Assembly: GCA_964436235.1 (NCBI GenBank)
Contig: CAYTCW010000001.1
Location: 1-64,000 of the forward strand
DNA from: UBA9980 sp964436235
GTDB taxonomy: Bacteria > Muiribacteriota > UBA9980
Direction of reading: 5' to 3'
Length of the DNA stretch: 64,000 nucleotides
The stretch's first letter is position 1. Each line of letters opens with the position of its first letter. Below the pieces are notes generated by a model. The model was given only the letters and a program-made list of their open reading frames with translations. It made no database searches and was not told the origin of the DNA. Shown here one piece after another: positions 33,606 through 42,453 of the stretch. Both the position numbers and the translations under genes were made by a program.

Positions 33606-35453
33606 TTACTTATCGTAGCTTACCTTGTCGAGCTGCTGTCCGCTGAGTATTATAACGCTGTCGCCGTGGACGCTGCATGAAACGACTCCGCCGGCGCCGA
33701 TCGAGTACTTGCCTCCGGCTTTACAGTTGTGTCCGTTTATCATAAATTTATAAGTGCGGTAAGTTTGATTGCTGAAACTATCGGCGACTAACGACAGCAT
33801 TATTTCGCGGTCTTCGCCTTCATCGATGAGAAGGTATTTTTTTTCTTTTAATTTAGACAGGTCGAAATTCGAGCGGTTCATAGGATAGTAGCTTTTCTGA
33901 TTGTAGGCGAGCACGGCCGCGTTTATTATCGACGCTTTAACGGTGCAGTCAACGAACTGATATATTTTTTGAATATTTTTGGATCCGGAGTATTTTGCCG
34001 AGGTTTCGTTAATGGCGTTTACAAGCCGTATAAAGGTTTGCTGGGCGTTACGCTGCTCTCCCATCTTTTTATAAAGCAGAACGAGGTTATAAAGCGATTT
34101 AACGTCATTAGCGTCGATTTGAAGAATCTTTTCGTAAATCTTTTCGTATTCTAAAAGCGCTTCATGTAATTTGCCCTGGCTGTATTTTACGCTGGCGAGT
34201 TTGGAATGGCGGATTACATAGCGTTTAGTTTCTTCGATTAATTTTTTGCGTTCGACCGAGGGTTTTTCGTCGTTTGCGAGCGTTATTTCATTAACCGGCA
34301 TGGCGACCGGCTTGTTAGAAGGTATATTCAACTCTTTTTCTCCGATATCCGTTTCAACGGTATCGATAATAAAGTCTTCGCCGGTAAAATCTCCGGTTAT
34401 TTTGATTTCTTTTTTTGCGTCGGGCAGTGGTTTATCGGCGATAACTATTTCGGATACCGCGACCGATCGCTTATTTTTTTCCTGTTCGATTCTTGAAAGC
34501 CGGGCCTTTTCGACCGCTTCCGCTTCGCGCCGCAGCCGGTCTTTTTCGGCTATTTCGTCGGCTTTGACCAACTCGGCTATTTCATTTTTTAATTTTAAAG
34601 CGGTTTCGTTGGATTCGTAAAACAATAAAGCCGCGTCAATGGCTAATAATGCGTTTTGCGGATCTTTATTGACGCTGTAAATATAGCGTGCAAAACCGAG
34701 CCATTCGCTGAATTTTTTTGGATCGTAGATTTTGTTGCCGGCTTCTAATAACAATTTGGCGGCTTTGATGGATAAATATTTATTTTTGTAACTGTCTGAT
34801 ATATCGGGGATCGGTTCCGGGGCCGTTTTTAATTCGGGGCCGTCTTTTTTTACCGTTTTTTCGGCTTCTTTAGCGTCAGTTTCGCCGCCGTCCGGGCTTT
34901 TTTCGTCATCTTCGTCTTTCTTTACGCGCGATGCTCCTATGATACGATATTCTATTCTCTCTCTGAATTTCGACAGCGTTATCTCTCTTTTTGCGGCGTT
35001 GAGCATATACGAAACCTGCTGGTTGGTTATGTCGTCTTTTAAGGCCTGTTCGAAGCAAAAAAGCGCACCGGTATAATCGCGGCGGTTGAATGCCTCGACG
35101 CCGTTAATATACCAGCGTCGCGCTCCACCGGATTTGCCTTCGTATTCGGGGATTTTTAATTTGAAATCGTTGGGTATCGAAAGTTTTATGGTATCGGCTA
35201 AAACATACATATAAGCGAAAGCTTCGGCGTTATCAAAATCTAATTCGCATGCTTTCAATATGGCTTTTTTGGCGCCGTCGAAATCTTTGCGCTGTTCGTA
35301 GAGATAGCGCGCCTTGAAATACCACTGCATGGAATCGTATTTTTGCTCTTCGGTAGCTGAGGCAAGCGCGCCGGTGACAGGCATTATTTGAAGCCGCGCA
35401 GATGAAAAAATAATGAATAACGCTATTATAAGAGGGAATAATATCTTTTTCAT
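33606..35453 (-). CDS. Large exported TPR-like protein of unknown function
   Basis: 615 residues. The signal peptide is KKILFPLIIALFIIFSSARL with cleavage near ALASA. The N-terminal 150 residues carry TPR-like helices (WYFKARYLYEQRKDFDGAKKAILKACE). A charged Asp/Glu/Lys linker lies around 185-215, a coiled-coil-like Glu/Arg/Lys stretch at about 295-325, and another TPR at about 425-470. The last 130 residues are beta-rich with SYYPMNRSNFDLSKLK and two late Cys (HNCKAGGKY, VSCSVHG). The ending resembles the C-terminal strand of a pilin-like or lid domain, but I cannot name it. It converges with the TPR gene at 31828. Confidence 0.75.
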   Translation of the reverse strand: MKKILFPLIIALFIIFSSARLQIMPVTGALASATEEQKYDSMQWYFKARYLYEQRKDFDGAKKAILKACELDFDNAEAFAYMYVLADTIKLSIPNDFKLKIPEYEGKSGGARRWYINGVEAFNRRDYTGALFCFEQALKDDITNQQVSYMLNAAKREITLSKFRERIEYRIIGASRVKKDEDDEKSPDGGETDAKEAEKTVKKDGPELKTAPEPIPDISDSYKNKYLSIKAAKLLLEAGNKIYDPKKFSEWLGFARYIYSVNKDPQNALLAIDAALLFYESNETALKLKNEIAELVKADEIAEKDRLRREAEAVEKARLSRIEQEKNKRSVAVSEIVIADKPLPDAKKEIKITGDFTGEDFIIDTVETDIGEKELNIPSNKPVAMPVNEITLANDEKPSVERKKLIEETKRYVIRHSKLASVKYSQGKLHEALLEYEKIYEKILQIDANDVKSLYNLVLLYKKMGEQRNAQQTFIRLVNAINETSAKYSGSKNIQKIYQFVDCTVKASIINAAVLAYNQKSYYPMNRSNFDLSKLKEKKYLLIDEGEDREIMLSLVADSFSNQTYRTYKFMINGHNCKAGGKYSIGAGGVVSCSVHGDSVIILSGQQLDKVSYDK

Positions 35454-35485
35454 ATATTATCGTTTTTATATTTACCTATTTTGCT

Positions 35486-35513
35486 AAAAAGACAGGCAGA
35501 AGCCCGTCTTTTT
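35486..35513 (-). terminator. Rho-independent terminator of the flhA-flhG-flhF-phoH transcript
   Basis: AAAAAGAC (35486-35493) pairs with GTCTTTTT (35506-35513), with one A-C mismatch and an inner GGC/GCC pair around the loop AGAA. On the minus strand it follows the PIN-PhoH gene and ends in a run of T. The symmetric A/T flanks could work in both directions. Confidence 0.85.
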
Positions 35514-35572
35514 TTGATAATTATGTCCGGCGCAGCCTGCGGCCGCGCCGGACGGTTATGATAATTTTAGTT

Positions 35573-36874
35573 TTACAGCAGTTCGGCGGCGCGCGTGGCT
35601 AATATGCTGCGTTCGCCTTTTGTGAGAGTGATATGGCCTGCGATATTTTCTTTTTTAAACTTTTCCGAAACTATCGAAAGGCCGTTGGACGATTCGTCGA
35701 GATAGTGGTTGTCGATCTGGTAGGGATCGCCGGTCAATATTATTTTAGAACCTTCGCCCGCGCGCGTGATGATGGTTTTAACTTCGTGCTGGGTGAGATT
35801 CTGGGCTTCGTCGATTATAAAGTATATATTAGGCATCGAGCGGCCTCTGATAAAGGTGAGCGCTTCAACCTCGATAAGGCCCTGGTCGATGAAATATTTA
35901 TAATTGTCTTTGCCGCCGGCGGCCGATAAAAAGTCTAGATTGTCGGTGATCGGATGCATCCAGTTTTCGAGTTTATCTATTTTTCCGCCCGGAAGGAAGC
36001 CGATGTCTTTGCCCATTGGCACGATCGGCCTTGCCACAAGGAGTTTTGAATATATTCTTTCTTCGACCACTTTTTGAAGGCCGGCCGCCAGAGCGAGAAG
36101 AGTTTTGCCTGTGCCGGCTTTTCCGACAAGCGATACGAGCTTGATTTCGTCGGATAAAAGCAGTTCGAGTGCGAAGCGCTGTTCGAGATTGCGCGCGCTC
36201 AAACCCCAGGGTTTTGCGCCTATGTGATAAAGCGGTATGAGCTGGTCGAATGGCTGATAAAATTTGCAAAGCGCCGATTGCCCGGTGCTTTCGACTTTAA
36301 GAAGCACGCACTGGTTGGGGTAGAACTGCTTATCGGGCAGTTGAAGGCGGCCTTCGCGGTAAAAGGTTTCGATGGTTTCCTTCGATACGTAAACTACGTC
36401 GAAGCCTCTGAAAAGTTCGTGCACGTCAACTTTGTCGGATTCGTAATCTTCGGCTTTGATCCCGAGCGATTCGGCTTTGACTCTCACGTTGATATCTTTG
36501 CTTACCATTATTACGGGTCCCCCGGCTTCTTTAGAATTTTTAAGTCCGGAAGCTACCGATAAAATTTTATTATCGGCCTTTGTCGGATCGAAGGATACCG
36601 GCATTGTTTTGCAGTCGTGATATTTGAGTTCTATGCGAAGTTTTCCGCCGTCGTCGTTGACTTTTACCCCGTCGAATATTTCGCCTTTGTTTTTTATTTC
36701 ATCGAGGAATCTCATCGCGACGCGGGCATCCTGGCCTGCGCCGTCCTGTCTGGTTTTTAATGAGTCGAGTTCTTCGAGAACCATTATGGGTATTACGACC
36801 TCGTTATCCTGGAATTTGAAGATCGAGCGCGGGTCGTGGACTAAAACATTGGTATCTAAAACAAAAATTTTCAT
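35573..36874 (-). CDS. PIN domain-PhoH ATPase fusion (YlaK-type)
   Basis: The PIN nuclease-like domain covers about residues 1-150, with acidic residues in FVLDTNVLVHD (Asp7) and VLEELDSLK. The PhoH ATPase follows, with Walker A GKAGTGKT (251-258), Walker B FIIDEAQN, and LTGDPYQID. Proteins of this architecture are thought to act as RNA helicase/RNases. The 433 residues match YlaK-type members. GAAGGAAGG precedes the ATG. It is the last gene of the flagellar transcription unit, 18 nt after the preceding gene, an unusual place for it. Confidence 0.92.
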   Translation of the reverse strand: MKIFVLDTNVLVHDPRSIFKFQDNEVVIPIMVLEELDSLKTRQDGAGQDARVAMRFLDEIKNKGEIFDGVKVNDDGGKLRIELKYHDCKTMPVSFDPTKADNKILSVASGLKNSKEAGGPVIMVSKDINVRVKAESLGIKAEDYESDKVDVHELFRGFDVVYVSKETIETFYREGRLQLPDKQFYPNQCVLLKVESTGQSALCKFYQPFDQLIPLYHIGAKPWGLSARNLEQRFALELLLSDEIKLVSLVGKAGTGKTLLALAAGLQKVVEERIYSKLLVARPIVPMGKDIGFLPGGKIDKLENWMHPITDNLDFLSAAGGKDNYKYFIDQGLIEVEALTFIRGRSMPNIYFIIDEAQNLTQHEVKTIITRAGEGSKIILTGDPYQIDNHYLDESSNGLSIVSEKFKKENIAGHITLTKGERSILATRAAELL

Positions 36875-36892
36875 TTCATACCTTCCTTCTAT

Positions 36893-37822
36893 TTATAATC
36901 GTTCGAGCAGAATTTCGTAAGCGGTTATTCCGTTTTCCACTTTAATAATATCGTTATAAACTTCCTTTTTATTATAGATTAAAATTATAGGATAGCTGCC
37001 TGCGCTGATATTTTCGAATCTGAATGAGCCTTTGTAGTCGGCGACGGCGGTTTTGCCGGCAAGATAAATTTTTACGGGCGGACAGTCGCTTTCGCTTCTG
37101 CCTCTTATTCTGATTCTTCCGGCTATGGTGGCGTATTTGACGATTTTATTCAGTCGCGCGACCATATTTTGAGTTTTGATGGTTACGATTATTTCTTTTT
37201 CGAGTTTTTCATATCCGTTTTTCTGGATTTTAATAATTTTAGCTCCGACGCCGATATTTTCAAGTTTGAAGCCGCCCTGTTCATTGGTTTGAACGAATTT
37301 TTCGCCGATCGAAACGACCGCGTCGCCGACGGGCTCGTCGGTCGCGTCGCAAATGACGCTTCCATATAGATTGCCCGTATTTTTAGCTAAATATATAACT
37401 TCGGGTTCGTAAGAATCGCTTTTAGTCAGCGATATTTTAACAACGCGCCTTTCGGCGGCCGTGTGATGAAAAGTGTCCTGGCAGGAGAGAAAACCTTCTT
37501 TGTGGACGGCGCATGAATAAATGCCTTCCGTTTTATTTATAAAATGAAAGACGCCTTTTTCGTCGGTATAAGTTATATCGGAAGAACCGCCGTCTTCGCC
37601 GCCTTCGTTTATCAATGAAACGCGCGCGCCGCCGACCGGACGGCCGGAAAGGTCTTTAACTTCGCCTAGAACCGGGAGCATGCGCGCAGCGGAAGCGGCT
37701 TCGGCGGGGAAAAGCGCGGCCGAAACTAACAGCAGCGCCGAAAGGACTATAAGAGCGGGCGCAAAAAGCCGTTGTATTGAATTACGGTAAATGAAAAAAA
37801 TATTATTGACGGCGGAAATCAT
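36893..37822 (-). CDS. Exported protein with three carboxypeptidase-regulatory-like domains
   Basis: A signal or anchor segment (LFAPALIVLSALLLVSAALF) is followed by three beta-sandwich repeats of the CarboxypepD_reg type. They lie at about residues 50-130 (GEVKDLSGRPVGGARVSL... FHFINKTEGIYSCAV), 150-220 (GSVICDATDEPVGDAVVSIG) and 233-305 (GRIRIRGRSESDCPPVKIYL). Such domains usually mediate surface or protein contacts. The gene starts 3 nt after flhF, so it is co-transcribed with the flagellar genes. Its role there is unknown. Confidence 0.82.
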   Translation of the reverse strand: MISAVNNIFFIYRNSIQRLFAPALIVLSALLLVSAALFPAEAASAARMLPVLGEVKDLSGRPVGGARVSLINEGGEDGGSSDITYTDEKGVFHFINKTEGIYSCAVHKEGFLSCQDTFHHTAAERRVVKISLTKSDSYEPEVIYLAKNTGNLYGSVICDATDEPVGDAVVSIGEKFVQTNEQGGFKLENIGVGAKIIKIQKNGYEKLEKEIIVTIKTQNMVARLNKIVKYATIAGRIRIRGRSESDCPPVKIYLAGKTAVADYKGSFRFENISAGSYPIILIYNKKEVYNDIIKVENGITAYEILLERL

Positions 37823-37825
37823 ATA

Positions 37826-39217
37826 TTATATTAATTCCTCACTATCGATTATTTTTTTGACGACGTAATTAGCTTCGGCGGGCATTATGTCGTCGGGCAC
37901 GTTCTGCCCGTTGCTTATATAAATTATAGGTTTATCAGCTTCTGAAGCTAAACTTAATATGGGGCCCCACGTGGTGGTTTCGTCCGTTTTGGTAAAAATG
38001 ATTTTATTGAAGTTGACCTTTCCGAAATTTTTAATTATGTCCTGCATGTCGCGGTATTTGATAGTCGAGCTTATAACGAGAAATATTTCGATGTCGATAT
38101 TGTTGCCCGGATATAAAAATTTACGCAGTTCGAGCACTTCGAGGTTGTTGCGCTGGCTCCTGCCCGCCGTGTCGATGAGAATTACGTCAACGTCCTGGTA
38201 TTTCATGATGCAGGGAAGAAAATCGGATTCTTTGTATATTATTTCGTAAGGCACGCCTATAATATCGGCGTAGGTCGCTATTTGATAGGTCGCGGCCACT
38301 CTGTAGGTATCGATAGTTAAAAGCATGGCCTTTTTTTTGGCTTTCAGCACTAAATTGGTGGCGATCTTAGCGAGCGTGGTGGTTTTTCCGACGCCGGTGG
38401 TTCCGACGAACGCGACGAGTTTGGGCATTTTGACTACGGGAGTTCCCTGCGGCTGGGAATTTTCGGGCTCGTCGTTGAGCGATATCTGAGGGGCCGTTTT
38501 GCAAAGGCTGATAAGTTTTTTACGCAGATGCTCCTTTAAAATTTCCCAGTCTTCCTTGCTGGATTCAGGAATGGTTTGTATGTCGAGCATTATTTTATTT
38601 ATGAGGGGTTCGCAGAATTCCGCGCGGTAAAGCAGATCGTAAACGCGTTGAAGGTTCGGCGGATAATGCGCGCCGTTGGCTGAAGCGGGCGTGCCGGGCG
38701 CGGGCGGAGAAATTATTATTTGCTGCTGCTGGGGCTGTTTCGAAATCTGATGGTTGAGCGAGTCAAGCTGCTGCTGCATGGTGCGCATCATATCGAGTAT
38801 GCGGTCGGTTCCTTCGTCGCGGGGCGATACGGACGGCCGCGGCTGAAAAGATTGCTTTTGCGGAGCGTTATCGGGAGTTTGTGAATAAGTTCCGATTTGC
38901 TGGACCTCGGGCTGGGAAGCCTGCGTCCGTGAGTTCGAGTAGATGGCGCGCGGGTCTATAAAATCCTCGGATTGTCTTACAAGCGGCGCCGGAGATTTTT
39001 TTTGTCTCGAGCTTTTTCTGGGCTGCTGCGGCGCGGGCTGCTCGTCTTCTACACGGACTTCGACCTCGACCATTGTGCGGCCGCCGAAAATACCCAGGAT
39101 GGCGCCGACTTTTATTTTTCGCTGAGCGACTATAAAAAAATCTTCGCCCAGCTCGGATTTTGCGTTTTTTATCGCTTCGAAGTAATTCTGAGCGACGTAA
39201 AATTTAGTTAATGGCAT
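37826..39217 (-). CDS. flhF: Flagellar placement GTPase FlhF
   Basis: This SRP-type GTPase recruits early flagellar components to the right cell site. The N-terminal basic B-domain (LTKFYVAQNYFEAIKNAKSELG) leads to a Gln/Pro-rich linker (about residues 57-180, including QPQQQQ). The NG domain follows, with P-loop GTTGVGKTT (272-280), DTYR, DTAGR and TKTDE. The product has 463 residues. It lies directly downstream of flhG, reversing the more common flhF-flhG order. Confidence 0.95.
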   Translation of the reverse strand: MPLTKFYVAQNYFEAIKNAKSELGEDFFIVAQRKIKVGAILGIFGGRTMVEVEVRVEDEQPAPQQPRKSSRQKKSPAPLVRQSEDFIDPRAIYSNSRTQASQPEVQQIGTYSQTPDNAPQKQSFQPRPSVSPRDEGTDRILDMMRTMQQQLDSLNHQISKQPQQQQIIISPPAPGTPASANGAHYPPNLQRVYDLLYRAEFCEPLINKIMLDIQTIPESSKEDWEILKEHLRKKLISLCKTAPQISLNDEPENSQPQGTPVVKMPKLVAFVGTTGVGKTTTLAKIATNLVLKAKKKAMLLTIDTYRVAATYQIATYADIIGVPYEIIYKESDFLPCIMKYQDVDVILIDTAGRSQRNNLEVLELRKFLYPGNNIDIEIFLVISSTIKYRDMQDIIKNFGKVNFNKIIFTKTDETTTWGPILSLASEADKPIIYISNGQNVPDDIMPAEANYVVKKIIDSEELI

Positions 39218-39230
39218 TAACGATCACCTA

Positions 39231-40265
39231 TCAATTAAAAAGTTCACCAATTCTATAAAAAAATGATTTGAAACCCGTTTTTAATTTATCGACGGCCGAG
39301 CCGCCGTAAGTTTTGTCGATATCGATATTAAGCATTTTTTGAGCTATGTTTTGCATGCAGCCGGCCGCGCCGGAATTCGGGCTGGCTAAAATATAAGGGC
39401 TCTGGGCCTTTACTGCGGAGGGTACGACTTTATCTTCTAAAATATAGCCCATGTTTTCAATTTCGATATTTAAAAATCTCCTCGTTACAAGAGATAATCT
39501 GTCGTAAACGTCACGAGCTTCCACTTCGCCGGATACCCGGTTTATAACTAAATAAAGTTTTTGTTTCATCCCGGATTCTCCGGCCGAGGCGGCCTTGATT
39601 ATACCATAGGCATCGGCTATAGCGGGCGGCTCGGGTAGCGTGATAAAAATTATCTCGCTGCAGGCTTTTAAGAAGCAAAGAACGTTTTTATTTATGCCCG
39701 CCGAGGTATCGACTAATATGATATCGACTTTATTTTCAAATTCGGCCATTTCCGCCAGAAAGTGTTTTCTTTCGCCTTCGTTGATATTGGCTAACTCGAC
39801 TATTCCTGAACCGCCGGGGGCGAGCATGACGCCGGCGGGGCCGTGTATAATAATTTCGGATAGTTTTTTCTGGCCGGTTATAACGTGAAAAAGGTTGTAT
39901 TTAGGTCTTAATCCGTAAATGACGTCTATATTTGCCAGACCGAGATCGGCGTCGAGGACCAATACTTTTTTACCCATTTTAGAAAATGCTATGGCGAGGT
40001 TAGCCACGAAATTCGTTTTGCCCGCGCCGCCTTTTCCGGAGGTGACGGCTATCGAGCGTGTGCGCGGCGCCGCTTCAGGCGCGGCCGTTTTGAATATCTG
40101 TTCATTGCGGGCGGAATTGATTTTTTGCTGCAGTCCGCGAATCTGGCCGGGAATTTTTTCGATCGATTCCTCTGAAGGCTTTGCTGTCGATTCTTTTGAT
40201 TGTCCGGCCTGATGGTTTTCAATAAAAAGTTTTCTTAAGTTGGTTATTTGATCGCGGTTAATCAT
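39231..40265 (-). CDS. flhG: Flagellar number regulator FlhG (MinD-like ATPase)
   Basis: FlhG limits flagellar number and stimulates the FlhF GTPase. The N-terminus carries the FlhF-activating motif DQxxxLR (DQITNLR, residues 5-11). The deviant Walker A is SGKGGAGKT (76-84), followed by LDADLGLANIDVIYGL. The C-terminus ends in an amphipathic helix (LKTGFKSFFYRIGELF) suited to membrane binding. The product has 344 residues. No Shine-Dalgarno is seen, and a -10 element lies only 9 nt before the ATG. Confidence 0.95.
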   Translation of the reverse strand: MINRDQITNLRKLFIENHQAGQSKESTAKPSEESIEKIPGQIRGLQQKINSARNEQIFKTAAPEAAPRTRSIAVTSGKGGAGKTNFVANLAIAFSKMGKKVLVLDADLGLANIDVIYGLRPKYNLFHVITGQKKLSEIIIHGPAGVMLAPGGSGIVELANINEGERKHFLAEMAEFENKVDIILVDTSAGINKNVLCFLKACSEIIFITLPEPPAIADAYGIIKAASAGESGMKQKLYLVINRVSGEVEARDVYDRLSLVTRRFLNIEIENMGYILEDKVVPSAVKAQSPYILASPNSGAAGCMQNIAQKMLNIDIDKTYGGSAVDKLKTGFKSFFYRIGELFN

Positions 40266-40274
40266 AGCAACAAT

Positions 40275-40303
40275 ATTATAAACGGTTTTTTAATATTTGT
40301 AAA
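40275..40303 (-). promoter_or_regulatory. Promoter immediately upstream of flhG
   Basis: On the minus strand TTTACA (40303-40298), 17 nt, TATAAT (40280-40275). The flhG ATG begins at 40265, so the mRNA would have a leader of only about 0-3 nt. Confidence 0.7.
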
Positions 40304-40347
40304 GACTTATAAACAAATAATTTTTATTTTTATTGCAGCTATAAGGC

Positions 40348-42417
40348 TTAAAGTGAAATCATTCCTACCGCTCTTACTTCGACTACGATCTCATTATATG
40401 AAAGAACTGGAAAATCCGGGGCGTATTTTTCAATGAAACGCTTGAAGAATGGCCTGATTCCGGGGGTTACGAGTATTACCGGACTCGAAACGCTCGATTG
40501 CGCTATTTTTATCTGATCGATGGTGTGCTGCAATATTTGCTGCGCGATCTGAGGATCGATGATGAAATTAGAGCCATTTTCAGTGCGCTGGAGAGAGTTT
40601 ATCAACAATTCTTCGAGCTCGGGGTCTAAAGTGATCGATGAAATATAATTGTCCGTGCTCAAGTACTGTTTGGATATCTGGTGCTTTAAAGCCGTTCTTA
40701 CGTGTTCGATCATGAAATCGATATCGCCGGCGAATTTAGGAACGCATTCGGCGAGCGCTTCGAGCACTAATAAGATATTTCGTATCGAAACGTTTTCCGC
40801 GAGAAGCGCCTGGAGTATTTTCTGGAAAGCAGCCGTAGTTACGGCGTTAGCTCCTATAACTTCGTTGATTAAATCCGCGTGAGTCTCGCGCACCGTTGAA
40901 ATTATAGTCTGTACTTCCTGGCGTCCGAGAAGTTCGGGAGCGCGCCTTTTAATTAATTCCTGTATGTGAGTTATTAAAACGGAGGGAACGTCGGCGATTG
41001 TATAACCGGCCGATTCCGCCTGCTCGCGTTGTGATTCGGTTATCCATGTGGCCGGCAGTCCGAAAGCCGGTTCCATCGTCTGTATGCCGGGGATTTCAAT
41101 TCCCTGTCCGCCGCCCATAGCTAAGTAATGGTCGAGCATTAATTCGTAGCTTCCGGCCTCATTGCCTTTTATTTTTAGAATATAGGCGTTAGGCGCGAGC
41201 TGGATGTTGTCGCGTATTCTTATGGGCGGCACTATCAGGCCTAATTCGATGGCGATCTGTTTTCTTGTCATGTGTATTCGTTCTAAAAGGCCGCCTTCGC
41301 TTTTTGACACCAGCGATATAAGGCCGTAGCCTATTTCGAGTTCTATCGGGTCTGATATCAGCAATGAGGCTACATTTTCAGGTTTTCTTTGTTTTTCGAC
41401 CTCTTCTTCTTTTTGCTTTTCCTGCTGCATTATCTGCTTTTGCGCGCGGTTCATATTCATTAAAAAAGCCGCCGCGCCGAGTACTATGGCGATAGTGAAA
41501 AAAGAAAGTTTAGGCAGTCCCGGCATCATTGCGAGAACGCCCATAGCGCCCGCTGCGATGGCGAGAATTTGGGGATCGTTGAACATTTGCGCCGCGATAT
41601 TTTCGCCGAGATTGGTTTCCGAAGCGGCGCGCGTTACGATAATACCTGTGGCCGAGGATATTAAGAGAGCCGGAACCTGGCTGACCAATCCGTCGCCGAC
41701 CGTCAGAAGCGTGTAAATAGCTGCGGATTCGCCCATAGAGAGCGAATGCTGAAAGACGCCTATTACTATGCCGCCGACTATATTTATTATGGTGATTACT
41801 ATTCCGGCGATAGCGTCTCCCTGAACGAATTTCGAGGCGCCGTCCATAGCGCCGTAAAAATCGGCCTCCCTTTGCAGGTCGCGCCTTCTTTTACGCGCGT
41901 CTTCGTCGTTAATGACTCCGGCGTTTAAATCGGCGTCGATGCTCATCTGTTTTCCGGGCATGGCGTCTAAGGTGAAGCGCGCGGCCACTTCGGCGACGCG
42001 CCCGGCACCTTTCGTGATTACGATAAATTGTATGACGGTTATTATTAAAAATATAATGATACCGACTACATAGTTTCCGCCGACCACGAAATTGCCGAAA
42101 GCTTTGATAACCTGTCCGTCGAATCTTTCGCCTAAAAGCAGTATGAGTCTTGTGGACGAAATATTGAGAGCTAAGCGGAATAAAGTCGTAATTAAAAGCA
42201 TCGATGGAAATATCGAAAATTCGAGAGAATTTTTAATATACATCGATATTAAAATAATGACTATGGAAATGGTTATATTGGCGGCTAAAAATAAATCGAG
42301 GATAAATACCGGCAGCGGCACGATTATCATCAAAACCACGGCTACGATAGCTATGGAGATGAGAAGGTCCGCTCTTTTTAAAATTTCGGCCATAGGCACG
42401 CTTAAAAACGTCGGCAT
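40348..42417 (-). CDS. flhA: Flagellar export gate protein FlhA
   Basis: FlhA forms the nonameric export channel ring. The 689 residues start with about eight membrane helices. The conserved cytoplasmic FHIPEP-like region is present (MPGKQMSIDADLNAGVINDEDARKRR, split at about residues 153-178). The soluble C-terminal domain contains GYGLISLV, QREQAESAGYTI and the ending TPGIRPFFKRFIEKYAPDFPVLSYNEI in pattern. ACGGAG precedes the start. It follows flhB by 36 nt. Confidence 0.97.
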   Translation of the reverse strand: MPTFLSVPMAEILKRADLLISIAIVAVVLMIIVPLPVFILDLFLAANITISIVIILISMYIKNSLEFSIFPSMLLITTLFRLALNISSTRLILLLGERFDGQVIKAFGNFVVGGNYVVGIIIFLIITVIQFIVITKGAGRVAEVAARFTLDAMPGKQMSIDADLNAGVINDEDARKRRRDLQREADFYGAMDGASKFVQGDAIAGIVITIINIVGGIVIGVFQHSLSMGESAAIYTLLTVGDGLVSQVPALLISSATGIIVTRAASETNLGENIAAQMFNDPQILAIAAGAMGVLAMMPGLPKLSFFTIAIVLGAAAFLMNMNRAQKQIMQQEKQKEEEVEKQRKPENVASLLISDPIELEIGYGLISLVSKSEGGLLERIHMTRKQIAIELGLIVPPIRIRDNIQLAPNAYILKIKGNEAGSYELMLDHYLAMGGGQGIEIPGIQTMEPAFGLPATWITESQREQAESAGYTIADVPSVLITHIQELIKRRAPELLGRQEVQTIISTVRETHADLINEVIGANAVTTAAFQKILQALLAENVSIRNILLVLEALAECVPKFAGDIDFMIEHVRTALKHQISKQYLSTDNYISSITLDPELEELLINSLQRTENGSNFIIDPQIAQQILQHTIDQIKIAQSSVSSPVILVTPGIRPFFKRFIEKYAPDFPVLSYNEIVVEVRAVGMISL

Positions 42418-42453
42418 TTTAACTCCGTATTAAAAATAGATATTTGTTTCGTT

